Shown here: positions 49,858 to 57,763 of the stretch, piece after piece
Position numbering within the stretch: position 1 is the first letter of the stretch
Layout: the number at the start of each line of letters is the position of its first letter
From: Paracoccaceae bacterium
GTDB taxonomy: Bacteria; Pseudomonadota; Alphaproteobacteria; Rhodobacterales; Rhodobacteraceae
Direction: 5' to 3'
Length of the DNA: 64,000 nucleotides
Assembly: GCA_028875855.1 (NCBI GenBank)
Contig: JAGWVA010000002.1
Coordinates: forward strand, 1-64,000
Translations under genes and position numbers: made by a program
The notes under the pieces: model-generated
Told to the model about the DNA's origin: nothing
What the model saw: the letters and a program-made list of their open reading frames with translations, nothing else
Database searches by the model: none

Positions 49858-50361
49858 ATGTCTCGGCGGTTCGCGATCATGGCGGTCAGTCTGGCCTTGG
49901 CGGCTGCGGCAGCCGATGCCGCGCCCACGCAGGATGCAAAGGTCGTCTTCACGGCCAAGGACTGGTCCGTCCGCCGCATCGACTGGAGCGACGGGGCAAA
50001 GGCCTGCGTCGCCGGGGTCACGAGACCGGATGCCGCGCTGACGCTCTGGGCCGACAACCGCCATCCCCTGCGCGTGCAGGTCTATGACGGGCGCTGGAAC
50101 TTTCGGCCGCGCAGCCATGCCGTGCGTCTTCAGGTCGATGCCGGTCGCCCCTTCGCCGCGGGAACGGCGCAGCTTTTCCGCCAATCGGTCATCGCCGAGG
50201 TTCCCGCCGATGCACAGGGCGCGGCCTTCCTCGCGGCGCTCGGGCGGGGCAGGGAGGTTCGGCTCCTGGCTGACGATGGCAAAGCCCTGCAATCCTTCAG
50301 CCTTGCCGGCGCGCAGGCGGCGCTTGGCATGCTGACCCGCTGCGCCGCCGGCCTGCCCTGA
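49858..50361 (+). CDS. Secreted protein of unknown function
   Basis: A 167-residue protein with a signal peptide (residues ~1-21, ending A-D-A-A). The mature part begins with an acidic/aromatic stretch (F-T-A-K-D-W-S-V-R-R-I-D-W-S-D). It has a single Cys in K-A-C-V-A-G-V and another near the end (L-T-R-C-A), which could pair in the periplasm. The closing pattern S-F-S-L-A-G-A-Q-A-A-L-x-x-L-x-x-C recalls IalB-like periplasmic proteins, but I cannot name the family. It follows the acyl-CoA synthetase by 63 bp and may share its transcript. Confidence 0.65.
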   Translation: MSRRFAIMAVSLALAAAAADAAPTQDAKVVFTAKDWSVRRIDWSDGAKACVAGVTRPDAALTLWADNRHPLRVQVYDGRWNFRPRSHAVRLQVDAGRPFAAGTAQLFRQSVIAEVPADAQGAAFLAALGRGREVRLLADDGKALQSFSLAGAQAALGMLTRCAAGLP

Positions 50362-50381
50362 ATGCCCGCGTGCAGGCCGGT

Positions 50382-50394
50382 TGACGTAACGTCA
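50382..50394. promoter_or_regulatory. TGACGT-A-ACGTCA dyad upstream of RND operon 1
   Basis: Perfect 6-bp arms around one base, about 137 bp before the adaptor gene start and overlapping a TTGACG that could be a -35 box. The arms resemble operators recognised by some MerR-family regulators. Confidence 0.4.
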
Positions 50395-50530
50395 GTGTGA
50401 CAGCGCTGCGTCCTTTCGGAAGTTTTTTCAAATTCCGTTGTGTTCGCGCAGTTTTGATCGTGGCAGAAGCGACCTATCTGTGTCCCACGCCGCCCGTTCG
50501 CGGTCCCTTGGGTGTCGAAAGAGGTCTGTC

Positions 50531-51667
50531 ATGTCGAGAGGAATGCCCGGTCACCGCTTTGCCGCGATCGTGGTGCTGATTGTCGCGGGGGCCTGGGTGC
50601 TGACCGGCAAGTTCTCGTCCGTGGGCTCGGAACAGGCAAAGGCCGCCGAGAAGCCGCAGACGGTCGCCGCCGAACAGGGCCCGACGACGTTCCGCCCGAC
50701 CGTGGCGGCGATGGCCCCCGTGTTCGAGGATCACGCCCGCGCCATCCGCATCTCGGGCGCGACCGAGGCCGACAAGACCGTGACGCTGGCCGCGCGCGCT
50801 TCGGGCGTGATTTCTGCGCTGAACGTGAAACAGGGCGAGAAGATCGCCGGGGGCGCGGCGGTGATGACGCTCGACGGCCCCGACGTGCTGGCTGGCGTGA
50901 CCAATGCCAAGGCGGTTCTCGCGCAGCGCGCGCATGAGCTTGACGTGGACGAAAAGCTTGCCAAGACCGGCAACCTTGCCGATCTGACCCTGCTGGCCGC
51001 GCGCACGGCCAAGGCTGCCGCCGAATCCGCCGTGGCGCAGGCCGAGGCCGCCGCCGACCGCCTGACGCTGCGCGCCCCCTTTGCGGGCGTGATCGACTCG
51101 GTCGCGGTCGAACAGGGCCAGTGGGTGCAGACCGGCGCGCCCGCCGCAAAGCTCATCGCGCTCGACCCGATCGTGGTGCGCGCCGAGGTCAGCGAGATGG
51201 ACGTGGCCGAGATCGGGCCCGGATCGAAGGCAGAGGTGTCGCTGGTCGATGGCCGGACCTTCACGGGAACCGTGCGTTATGTCTCGAAGCTCGCATCGAA
51301 CGTCACCCGCACCTTCCCGGTCGAGGTCGCCATCCCCAATCCCGACGGCAAGATCCCGGCGGGCATGACGGCGCAGATCACGCTTTACGCCCCGCCCGTT
51401 CGCGCGATCACGGTGCCCCGGTCGGTCATCACGCTGGACGATAACGGCAAGCTGGGTCTGCGCACGGTGGATGCGAAGGACGTGACCCATTTCACCCCGG
51501 TGACGCTGGTCGATGACACGCCCAAGGGGCTGGTTGTCGCGGGCGTGCCGCAGGGCGTGAAGATCGTCGTCTCGGGTCAGGACCTCGTGAAGGACGGCCA
51601 GCAGGTGGACGTGGTTGCCCCGCCGGAGGGCGGGCCGTCGCTCGCGGCAACCGGGGCCGGCCAATGA
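50531..51667 (+). CDS. RND efflux periplasmic adaptor (pump 1)
   Basis: A 378-residue membrane fusion protein, anchored by one N-terminal helix (F-A-A-I-V-V-L-I-V-A-G-A-W-V-L, residues ~9-23). The lipoyl half-motifs are G-V-I-S-A-L-N-V-K-Q-G-E-K-I and L-R-A-P-F-A-G-V-I-D, flanking a short coiled-coil hairpin. Beta-barrel and membrane-proximal domains follow. It links the permease to an outer membrane channel. GAGG lies six bases before ATG 50531; the frame upstream of that lacks coding character. Its stop overlaps the permease start (ATGA). No channel gene is in this operon. Confidence 0.9.
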   Translation: MSRGMPGHRFAAIVVLIVAGAWVLTGKFSSVGSEQAKAAEKPQTVAAEQGPTTFRPTVAAMAPVFEDHARAIRISGATEADKTVTLAARASGVISALNVKQGEKIAGGAAVMTLDGPDVLAGVTNAKAVLAQRAHELDVDEKLAKTGNLADLTLLAARTAKAAAESAVAQAEAAADRLTLRAPFAGVIDSVAVEQGQWVQTGAPAAKLIALDPIVVRAEVSEMDVAEIGPGSKAEVSLVDGRTFTGTVRYVSKLASNVTRTFPVEVAIPNPDGKIPAGMTAQITLYAPPVRAITVPRSVITLDDNGKLGLRTVDAKDVTHFTPVTLVDDTPKGLVVAGVPQGVKIVVSGQDLVKDGQQVDVVAPPEGGPSLAATGAGQ

Positions 51668-54600
51668 AGCTTGTCGAACTTGCGATCCGCAACGCGCGGC
51701 TCACGCTCTCGGTTCTCGTCTTCCTGATCCTTGCCGGGGCGATGGCCTATGTCTCGATCCCGAAAGAGGCCGAGCCGGACGTCAAGATCCCGATCATGTA
51801 TGTGAACATGGTCTATAACGGGATCTCGCCCGAGGACAGCGAGCGGCTCTTGCTGCGCCCGATGGAGACGCAGATCAAGACGCTGGCGGGTCTGAAAAAG
51901 ATGACCTCGACCGCCTATGAGGGCGGCGGGTCTGTCCTGATCGAGTTTCAGGCCGGCACCGACCTGCGCAAGGCCTTGGAGGACGTGCGGGCGAAGGTGT
52001 CGGACGCGCGGCCGAACCTGCCGTCGGGCATGACGTCCGATCCTTCGGTTCACGAGGTCAACATCTCGGAATTCCCCGTTCTTGTCGTGACGCTTTCGGG
52101 CGATGTGCCCGAACGCGCGCTGACCACCGCGGCGCGGGCGTTGCGCGACCAGATCGCCGACGTGCCGGGCGTGCTCGATGCCGCGTTGCAGGGCGTGCGC
52201 GACGACGTGGTGGATGTGACCGTCGATCCGGCGAAGCTTGAATCCTATCATCTGCGCCCCGATCAGCTGATTGCCGGGGCGACCGCCAACAACCAGCTTG
52301 TCGCCGCGGGCGCCATGGAGGGCAGCCAGGGCCGGTATGCGATCAAGGTCCCCGCGCTGATCGAGACGCCCGAAGACGTGGCCAACCTGCCCATCGTAGC
52401 CTCGGGCAACGCGGTCGTGCGCGCGCGCGACATCGCGACGATCACCGCGACGCAGAAGGACCCGACCACGATCACGCGGCTGAACGGCAAGCCCGCGATC
52501 GCGATCGAAGTGTCCAAGCGCACCGGCGCGAACCTGATCGACACGGTGGATGCGGTGAAAAAGCTGACGCTGGGGGCGCAGAAGCTGTTGCCGCCCGGCA
52601 CCGTCATCACCTTCAGCCAGGACAAGTCCACAAACATCCGCCAGCTTCTGTCCGACCTGCAGAACTCGGTCCTGACGGCGGTGATCCTTGTCTTCATCGT
52701 CATCCTTTACGCGTTGTCGGCGCGGGCGTCGTTCCTTATCGGCCTGGCGATCCCGGCCTCGTTCCTGATGGGCATCCTTGGCCTGTCGCTGGCGGGGCTG
52801 ACGGTGAACATCGTCGTGCTGTTCTCGCTCATCCTTGCCGTGGGGATGCTGGTGGACGACGCGATCATCGTCACCGAATTCGCCGAGCGGCGGATGGCCG
52901 AGGGGATGGACAAGCGCGAGGCCTTCGCCATGGCCAGCCACCGCATGGCCGGGCCGGTGATCGCGGCGACGATGACGCGGGTTGCGGCCTTCTCGCCCCT
53001 GCTGTTCTGGCCCGGCATCGTGGGTCAATTCATGATGTATCTGCCGCTCACGCTGATCGCCACGCTGTCGGCCTCGATGCTTTACGCGCTGATCTTCGCC
53101 CCCACGCTCGGCGCGATGATCGCCAAGCCCGTGCGCGAGATCCCGAAGGACGGCAAGAGCCTTTACATGCGCTTCGTGGCCCGCGCGATCCGCCATCCCT
53201 GGTGGGTCGTGACGGCGGCGCTCGCGCTTTTGATCGCGGTGCCCGTCGCCTATGGCAAATACGGCAACGGGGTCGAGTTCTTCCCCAACGTCGAGCCTGA
53301 CTACGGCCTGCTTTACGTCCACGCCCGCGGCAACCTCTCGGTGCAGGAGATGGACGCGCTGACCCGGCAGGCCGAGGTCAAGCTGTTGAACTGGCCGGGC
53401 ATCAAGACGGTCTATACCCGTTCGGGTCACGCCGCGGGCGCGGGCAACAACGTCGATCCCGACGTCGTGGGCGTGATCCAGTATGAATTCGTCGATTGGC
53501 GCCACCGGCCCCCGGCCAGCGAGATCCTTGCCAGCCTGCGCAAGGCGATGGTGGGCCTGCCCGGCGTGCGCATCGAGGTGTCCGTCCCGCAGGCCGGCCC
53601 GCCCAGCGGCAAGCCGATCCAGATCCAGCTCTCGGCCGTGGACCCGGCGGGGCTGAACGACCTTGCGCGCAAGGTCGCGTCGGAACTGCGCCAGAAGATC
53701 CCCGACGCGGTCGATATCTCGGACGGGTTGCCCCCGCCCGGCGTGACCTGGGAGATGAAGATCGACCGCGCCGCCGCCGCAAAGGCAGGCGTCGCGCCGG
53801 GCACGGTGGGCGCCATGGTCCAGCTTGTCACCGACGGTCTGAAGCTCACCGACTACCGCCCGCCGGGAGAGGACAACGCCGTCGATATCCGCCTGCGCCT
53901 GCCGCCCGAATACCGGACGCTGTCGATGCTTGACGATCTGCGCGTACCCACCGCCAGCGGGCCGGTGCCGATCTCTAACTTCGTGCACCGCGTGGCGGCG
54001 CCCTCCACCGGCACGCTGACCCGGATCGACGGGCAGCGCACCGTGACGGTGCAGGCCAACGTGCGCGAAGGCGCGCAGATCGCACAGGTGCAGGACGAGG
54101 TCTCCCGGATGATGACGGGCATGGGCATCGAAAAGCAGGGCTTCCGCTGGAAACTTGCCGGCTCGAACCAGGATCAGAAGGACTCGGCCGCCTTCCTGTC
54201 GAAAGCCGCTGGCGCTGCCGTCTTCCTGATCTTCGTCGTGCTGCTGGCGCAGTTCAACAAGTTCACCTCGGTCGGCCTTGTGCTGTCGGCCGTTGTGATG
54301 TCCACGATCGGCGTGTTCCTGGGGCTTCTGATCATGAACCAGCCCTTCGGCGTGGTGATGACCGGGATCGGGATCATCGCGCTGGCGGGCGTGGTGGTGA
54401 ACAACAATATCGTGCTCATCGACACGTTCGACACGCTCAGGGCCGAGGGCATGGGCAAGGTCGAGGCGATCATCGAGACTTGCCACGAACGCGCGCGGCC
54501 GGTGGTGCTGACGGCGGTGACGGCGATCCTTGGCGTGCTGCCCATCGCCTTCGGGCTGAACCTCGAGCTTTTGACGCATGAGACGACGATGGGCGCGCCT

Positions 54601-54798
54601 TCCACCCAGTGGTGGATCTCGTTGTCCTCGGCCATCGTCTTCGGTCTGGCCTTCGCGACCGTGCTCACGCTGATCGTGACGCCCTCGCTTCTGATGATCG
54701 TGACCCGGGACGAGGCGAAAGAGCGCCGCCGCTGGTTCCGCCGCAAGGCCAAGGAACAGCCGGCCAAGCCCAAGACGGAAAGCTGGAACGTCGTCTGA
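51664..54798 (+). CDS. RND efflux permease (pump 1, HAE1-like)
   Basis: A 1044-residue inner membrane pump with 12 helices and two large periplasmic loops. Helix 4 keeps the proton-relay pair in M-L-V-D-D-A-I-I-V. Helix 10, where AcrB has the relay Lys940 in A-K-N-A-I, reads V-V-V-N-N-N-I-V-L-I-D, so the Lys is replaced by Asn, as in the SwrC/YerP branch of RND pumps. The relay may therefore work differently. It is coupled to its adaptor by a 4-bp overlap and followed by the GATTTTTC palindrome. Substrate unknown. Confidence 0.9.
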   Translation: MKLVELAIRNARLTLSVLVFLILAGAMAYVSIPKEAEPDVKIPIMYVNMVYNGISPEDSERLLLRPMETQIKTLAGLKKMTSTAYEGGGSVLIEFQAGTDLRKALEDVRAKVSDARPNLPSGMTSDPSVHEVNISEFPVLVVTLSGDVPERALTTAARALRDQIADVPGVLDAALQGVRDDVVDVTVDPAKLESYHLRPDQLIAGATANNQLVAAGAMEGSQGRYAIKVPALIETPEDVANLPIVASGNAVVRARDIATITATQKDPTTITRLNGKPAIAIEVSKRTGANLIDTVDAVKKLTLGAQKLLPPGTVITFSQDKSTNIRQLLSDLQNSVLTAVILVFIVILYALSARASFLIGLAIPASFLMGILGLSLAGLTVNIVVLFSLILAVGMLVDDAIIVTEFAERRMAEGMDKREAFAMASHRMAGPVIAATMTRVAAFSPLLFWPGIVGQFMMYLPLTLIATLSASMLYALIFAPTLGAMIAKPVREIPKDGKSLYMRFVARAIRHPWWVVTAALALLIAVPVAYGKYGNGVEFFPNVEPDYGLLYVHARGNLSVQEMDALTRQAEVKLLNWPGIKTVYTRSGHAAGAGNNVDPDVVGVIQYEFVDWRHRPPASEILASLRKAMVGLPGVRIEVSVPQAGPPSGKPIQIQLSAVDPAGLNDLARKVASELRQKIPDAVDISDGLPPPGVTWEMKIDRAAAAKAGVAPGTVGAMVQLVTDGLKLTDYRPPGEDNAVDIRLRLPPEYRTLSMLDDLRVPTASGPVPISNFVHRVAAPSTGTLTRIDGQRTVTVQANVREGAQIAQVQDEVSRMMTGMGIEKQGFRWKLAGSNQDQKDSAAFLSKAAGAAVFLIFVVLLAQFNKFTSVGLVLSAVVMSTIGVFLGLLIMNQPFGVVMTGIGIIALAGVVVNNNIVLIDTFDTLRAEGMGKVEAIIETCHERARPVVLTAVTAILGVLPIAFGLNLELLTHETTMGAPSTQWWISLSSAIVFGLAFATVLTLIVTPSLLMIVTRDEAKERRRWFRRKAKEQPAKPKTESWNVV

Positions 54799-54810
54799 CC
54801 CGGGGCGCCT

Positions 54811-54831
54811 CGATTTTTCGACGAAAAATCG
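54811..54831. terminator. GATTTTTC-N3-GAAAAATC palindrome, copy 2, between convergent genes
   Basis: CGATTTTTC / GAAAAATCG perfect 9-bp arms around GAC. It lies in the 43-bp gap between the converging RND permease and DHA2 exporter genes and likely terminates both. Same arms as 47726-47744. Confidence 0.65.
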
Positions 54832-54841
54832 GGGTCCGGGG

Positions 54842-56254
54842 TCAGGCGCGTTTCGCCTCGAGCAGCGTGCCGCCGGCGTCGGGGGCAAGCTTCAGCACCC
54901 CGAAGATCGAGACGAACGACACCAGCGCCATGAGCGTGAACACCGGCGGGAAGCTTTGCGCGACGATGTCGTGCAGCCCCTCGGCCTGTTGCACCGCCTG
55001 CAGGCCGAAGGCGGCCACGGTGATGCCGATCGACCGCGAGAGTTGCTGTAGCACCGAGTTGAAGCTGGTGGCCGAGCTCATCCGGTCTTGCGGCACGTCT
55101 GAATAGGCAATTGCGTTGATCGCGGTGAACTGGAGCGACCGGCTCACGCCGCCGAGGAAAAGGACGGTCACCATCACGAGGTAGGGCGTCGTCGGGTGGA
55201 AGGCGGCGGGGGCAAGAATGAACAGCGATCCGATCACCGCGTTGACCGCCAGAACCCGGCGAAAGCCCCAGCGATTCAGGATGCGCTGCGCGGTGAACTT
55301 CATCGTCATCGCGCCGAAGCCGGTGACAAAGGTCATCATCCCGGCCTGAAACGGCGTCAGGCCGAAGCCCAGTTCGAACAGCAGGGGCAGCAGGAAGGGC
55401 AGGGAGCCCGACCCCACCCGGAAGAACGTTCCGGCGGTGGTCGAGATGCGGAAGGTCGGATAGTCGAGCAGCCGCAGATCGACCAGCGGCGCCTCGACCC
55501 GCAGGGCATGTCGGACGTAAAGGCCGACCAGCGCCAGCCCGCCGAAGGTCAGGCCGATCATCACCGCCTGCGATCCCATGCCAAGCCCGGCCAGCGTCAC
55601 GCCGGTCAGGAAGGCGGCCAGACCGGGGCCCACCAGCAGGAAGCCGAGTGCATCGAAGCGGCGCACCGTATCCGCCACGATCTGCGGGATGTAGGCGCTG
55701 ACCAGCGCGACCCCCAGCACCGCGATCGGGATGTTGATCCAGAAGATCCACCGCCAGTCGAAATAGGTGGTGATGAATCCCCCGAGCGGCGGCCCCATCA
55801 CCGGGCCGATCAGCGCGGGCACCGTCAGCCAGGCGAGCGCGTTCACCAGCGCGGATTTCGGCGTCGTGCGCAGCACGATCAGGCGGCCCACCGGCACCAT
55901 CATCGACCCGCCGATGCCCTGCAGCACGCGGCTTCCGATCAGCCAGCCAAGGCTGTTCGATGCCCCGCACGAGATCGAGCCCGCCGCGAAGATCAGGATC
56001 GCCACGCGGAAGATGTTGCGCGCCCCGAAGCGGTCGGCCATCCAGCCCGAGGCCGGGATGAAGATCGCCAGCGCCAGCAGGTAGGAGGTCAGCGCCAGCT
56101 TCAGATGGATCGGGCTCGTCCCCAGATCGGCCGCGATCTTCGGCAGCGAGGTCGCGATCACGGTCGAATCGAGGTTCTCCATGAACAGCGCGGTCGCCAC
56201 GATAAGCGGCACGATACGAGAACGCAGGAGCGCTCGGGCTGAATCTCGGGTCAC
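54842..56254 (-). CDS. MFS exporter, DHA2 type (EmrB/MdtD-like)
   Basis: A 470-residue transporter with ~14 predicted helices. Helix 1 holds the DHA2 motif F-M-E-N-L-D-S-T-V-I-A-T-S-L-P. The loop motif G-W-M-A-D-R-F-G-A-R follows, and R-V-L-Q-G-I-G-G-S is motif B with its Arg. It expels drugs using the proton gradient. It starts with GTG, and no better ATG is near. It is divergent from RND operon 2 across 270 bp and has no adaptor (EmrA) gene, so it probably works alone in the inner membrane, or with one of the neighbouring adaptors. Confidence 0.87.
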   Translation of the reverse strand: MTRDSARALLRSRIVPLIVATALFMENLDSTVIATSLPKIAADLGTSPIHLKLALTSYLLALAIFIPASGWMADRFGARNIFRVAILIFAAGSISCGASNSLGWLIGSRVLQGIGGSMMVPVGRLIVLRTTPKSALVNALAWLTVPALIGPVMGPPLGGFITTYFDWRWIFWINIPIAVLGVALVSAYIPQIVADTVRRFDALGFLLVGPGLAAFLTGVTLAGLGMGSQAVMIGLTFGGLALVGLYVRHALRVEAPLVDLRLLDYPTFRISTTAGTFFRVGSGSLPFLLPLLFELGFGLTPFQAGMMTFVTGFGAMTMKFTAQRILNRWGFRRVLAVNAVIGSLFILAPAAFHPTTPYLVMVTVLFLGGVSRSLQFTAINAIAYSDVPQDRMSSATSFNSVLQQLSRSIGITVAAFGLQAVQQAEGLHDIVAQSFPPVFTLMALVSFVSIFGVLKLAPDAGGTLLEAKRA

Positions 56255-56315
56255 GGCGCGCCGTCCTTGGAAGCCGGCACAGTTCGACGTGCCAACGGAT
56301 ATACGGAACTTTCGT

Positions 56316-56337
56316 CGATTTCCGGCGACGGAAATCG
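56316..56337. promoter_or_regulatory. Dyad between the DHA2 exporter and RND operon 2
   Basis: CGATTTCCG-GCGA-CGGAAATCG, perfect 9-bp arms, in the divergent gap. The sequence is like but not equal to the GATTTTTC palindromes. Candidate operator for either exporter operon. Confidence 0.45.
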
Positions 56338-56524
56338 CGGTTCGCTTCGTTTGACCGCCACGAGGCCTTGGAAGCGACAGAAGGCAGCTATCATTTCAAT
56401 TGCTTTTGTCCAGAGCACGAATAGATGAAGGCGCTGACGAGGGAAGTCCCCGCGGCGCCCTTCTTGCTGACGGGTCGGTATTGGTCTGGCGCGCGCAGCA
56501 CCGCGTGCTCATGGAGCGTTTGGG

Positions 56525-57763
56525 ATGAAACAGGTCACCGTTGTCGTCATCGTGGCCGCGGCTGCCGCGGGCTATTTCTTCAGGGATCATCTGGCCCCCT
56601 ATGCGCCGAAATGGGCGCAGCCCTACCTGACGACCGCAACCGCCAAGAAGGCCGCGCCGGCCGCTGGCGGGCGGGGCCATGGCGGCCCGGTTGCCGTGAG
56701 CGTCGTTGCGGCCAAGGCGGGGACCCTGCCGGTGACCTTCGGCACGATCGGCTCCATCGTCGCCGACGATACGACGGTCCTTGCGCCCCAGATCGCGGGC
56801 ACGATCGCCAGGGTCATGGTGCCGAACGGCGCCGATGTGAAGGCGGGCGATCTCATCGTGAAGCTCGACGACAGCACGATCATGGCGCAGGTCGCCAAGG
56901 ATCAGGCGCAGATCGAGAAGGATCAGGCCACGCTGGCCAATGCGCAGGCGACCTACGAGCGGACGAAGAACCTTGTGGACAAGGGGATCAGCACCGCGCA
57001 GGCGGGGGGCGATGCGCTGACCGCGGTCAAGGTCGCGCAGGGCGCGCTGGCGGTGGATCAGGCGACGCTGGCCGCCGACCGCGTGCAACTGTCCCATACC
57101 GAGATCCGCGCGCCCTTCGACGGCCGGCTGGGCGTCGTGCAGTTTTCGACCGGCGCCTATGTCGGCGTCGGCACCCAGATCGTCCGGATCACGCGGATGG
57201 CGCCGGTCACGGTGCAGTTCAGCTTGCCCGACACGCATCTGCCGCTGCTGCGCAAGACGAAGGCGGCGGGAACGCTGACGGCCTCGGTCTCGGCGGTGCT
57301 GAGCGAGGGCGGCGGCGGCGCGACGGTGACCGCGCCTGTCACCTTCATCGACAATGCCGTCGATGCGGGGTCGGCGACCGTGACGATGCGGGCAGCCCTT
57401 GCCAATGAGGGGCAGACCTTCTGGCCGGGGCAGCCGGTGAACGTGACGGTAACGGCGGGCGACGCGGGCAATCTGGTGCTGGTGCCCAACGTGGCCGTGA
57501 TGCCGACGCCGAAGGGCGCTGCGGTCTATCTTGCCAAGGCGGACGGCACGGCCGCGCTGCGTGACGTGACCGTTGCCCTGCGTGTGGGCAACATGGCCGG
57601 CATCAGCGCGGGCCTTCAGGCCGGCGACAAGGTGATCGTCGAGGGGCAGGCCGATGTGACCCCGGGCGCCAAGATCCGCATCGTGACGCCGAAGGCGGCG
57701 CCCGCCGTGAAGCAGGGGCAGGCCTCCCTCGGCGCCGTCGTGCCGGCGGTGACCAAGTCATGA
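56525..57763 (+). CDS. RND efflux periplasmic adaptor (pump 2, MdtA-like)
   Basis: A 412-residue membrane fusion protein with an N-terminal anchor (V-T-V-V-V-I-V-A-A-A-A-A-G-Y-F-F), a basic/Gly-rich linker, then lipoyl halves G-T-I-A-R-V-M-V-P-N-G-A-D-V and I-R-A-P-F-D-G-R-L-G-V. The coiled coil in between is K-D-Q-A-Q-I-E-K-D-Q-A-T-L-A-N-A-Q. The barrel domain with Q-F-S-L-P-D-T-H-L matches MdtA-type adaptors. The stop overlaps the permease start (ATGA). Like pump 1 it brings no outer membrane channel. Confidence 0.9.
   Translation: MKQVTVVVIVAAAAAGYFFRDHLAPYAPKWAQPYLTTATAKKAAPAAGGRGHGGPVAVSVVAAKAGTLPVTFGTIGSIVADDTTVLAPQIAGTIARVMVPNGADVKAGDLIVKLDDSTIMAQVAKDQAQIEKDQATLANAQATYERTKNLVDKGISTAQAGGDALTAVKVAQGALAVDQATLAADRVQLSHTEIRAPFDGRLGVVQFSTGAYVGVGTQIVRITRMAPVTVQFSLPDTHLPLLRKTKAAGTLTASVSAVLSEGGGGATVTAPVTFIDNAVDAGSATVTMRAALANEGQTFWPGQPVNVTVTAGDAGNLVLVPNVAVMPTPKGAAVYLAKADGTAALRDVTVALRVGNMAGISAGLQAGDKVIVEGQADVTPGAKIRIVTPKAAPAVKQGQASLGAVVPAVTKS

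Noticed and set aside
56265-56375. Direct repeat CCTTGGAAGC at 56265-56274 and 56366-56375
   Set aside because: Two 10-base matches 101 bp apart could be chance; no symmetry or further copies were seen.
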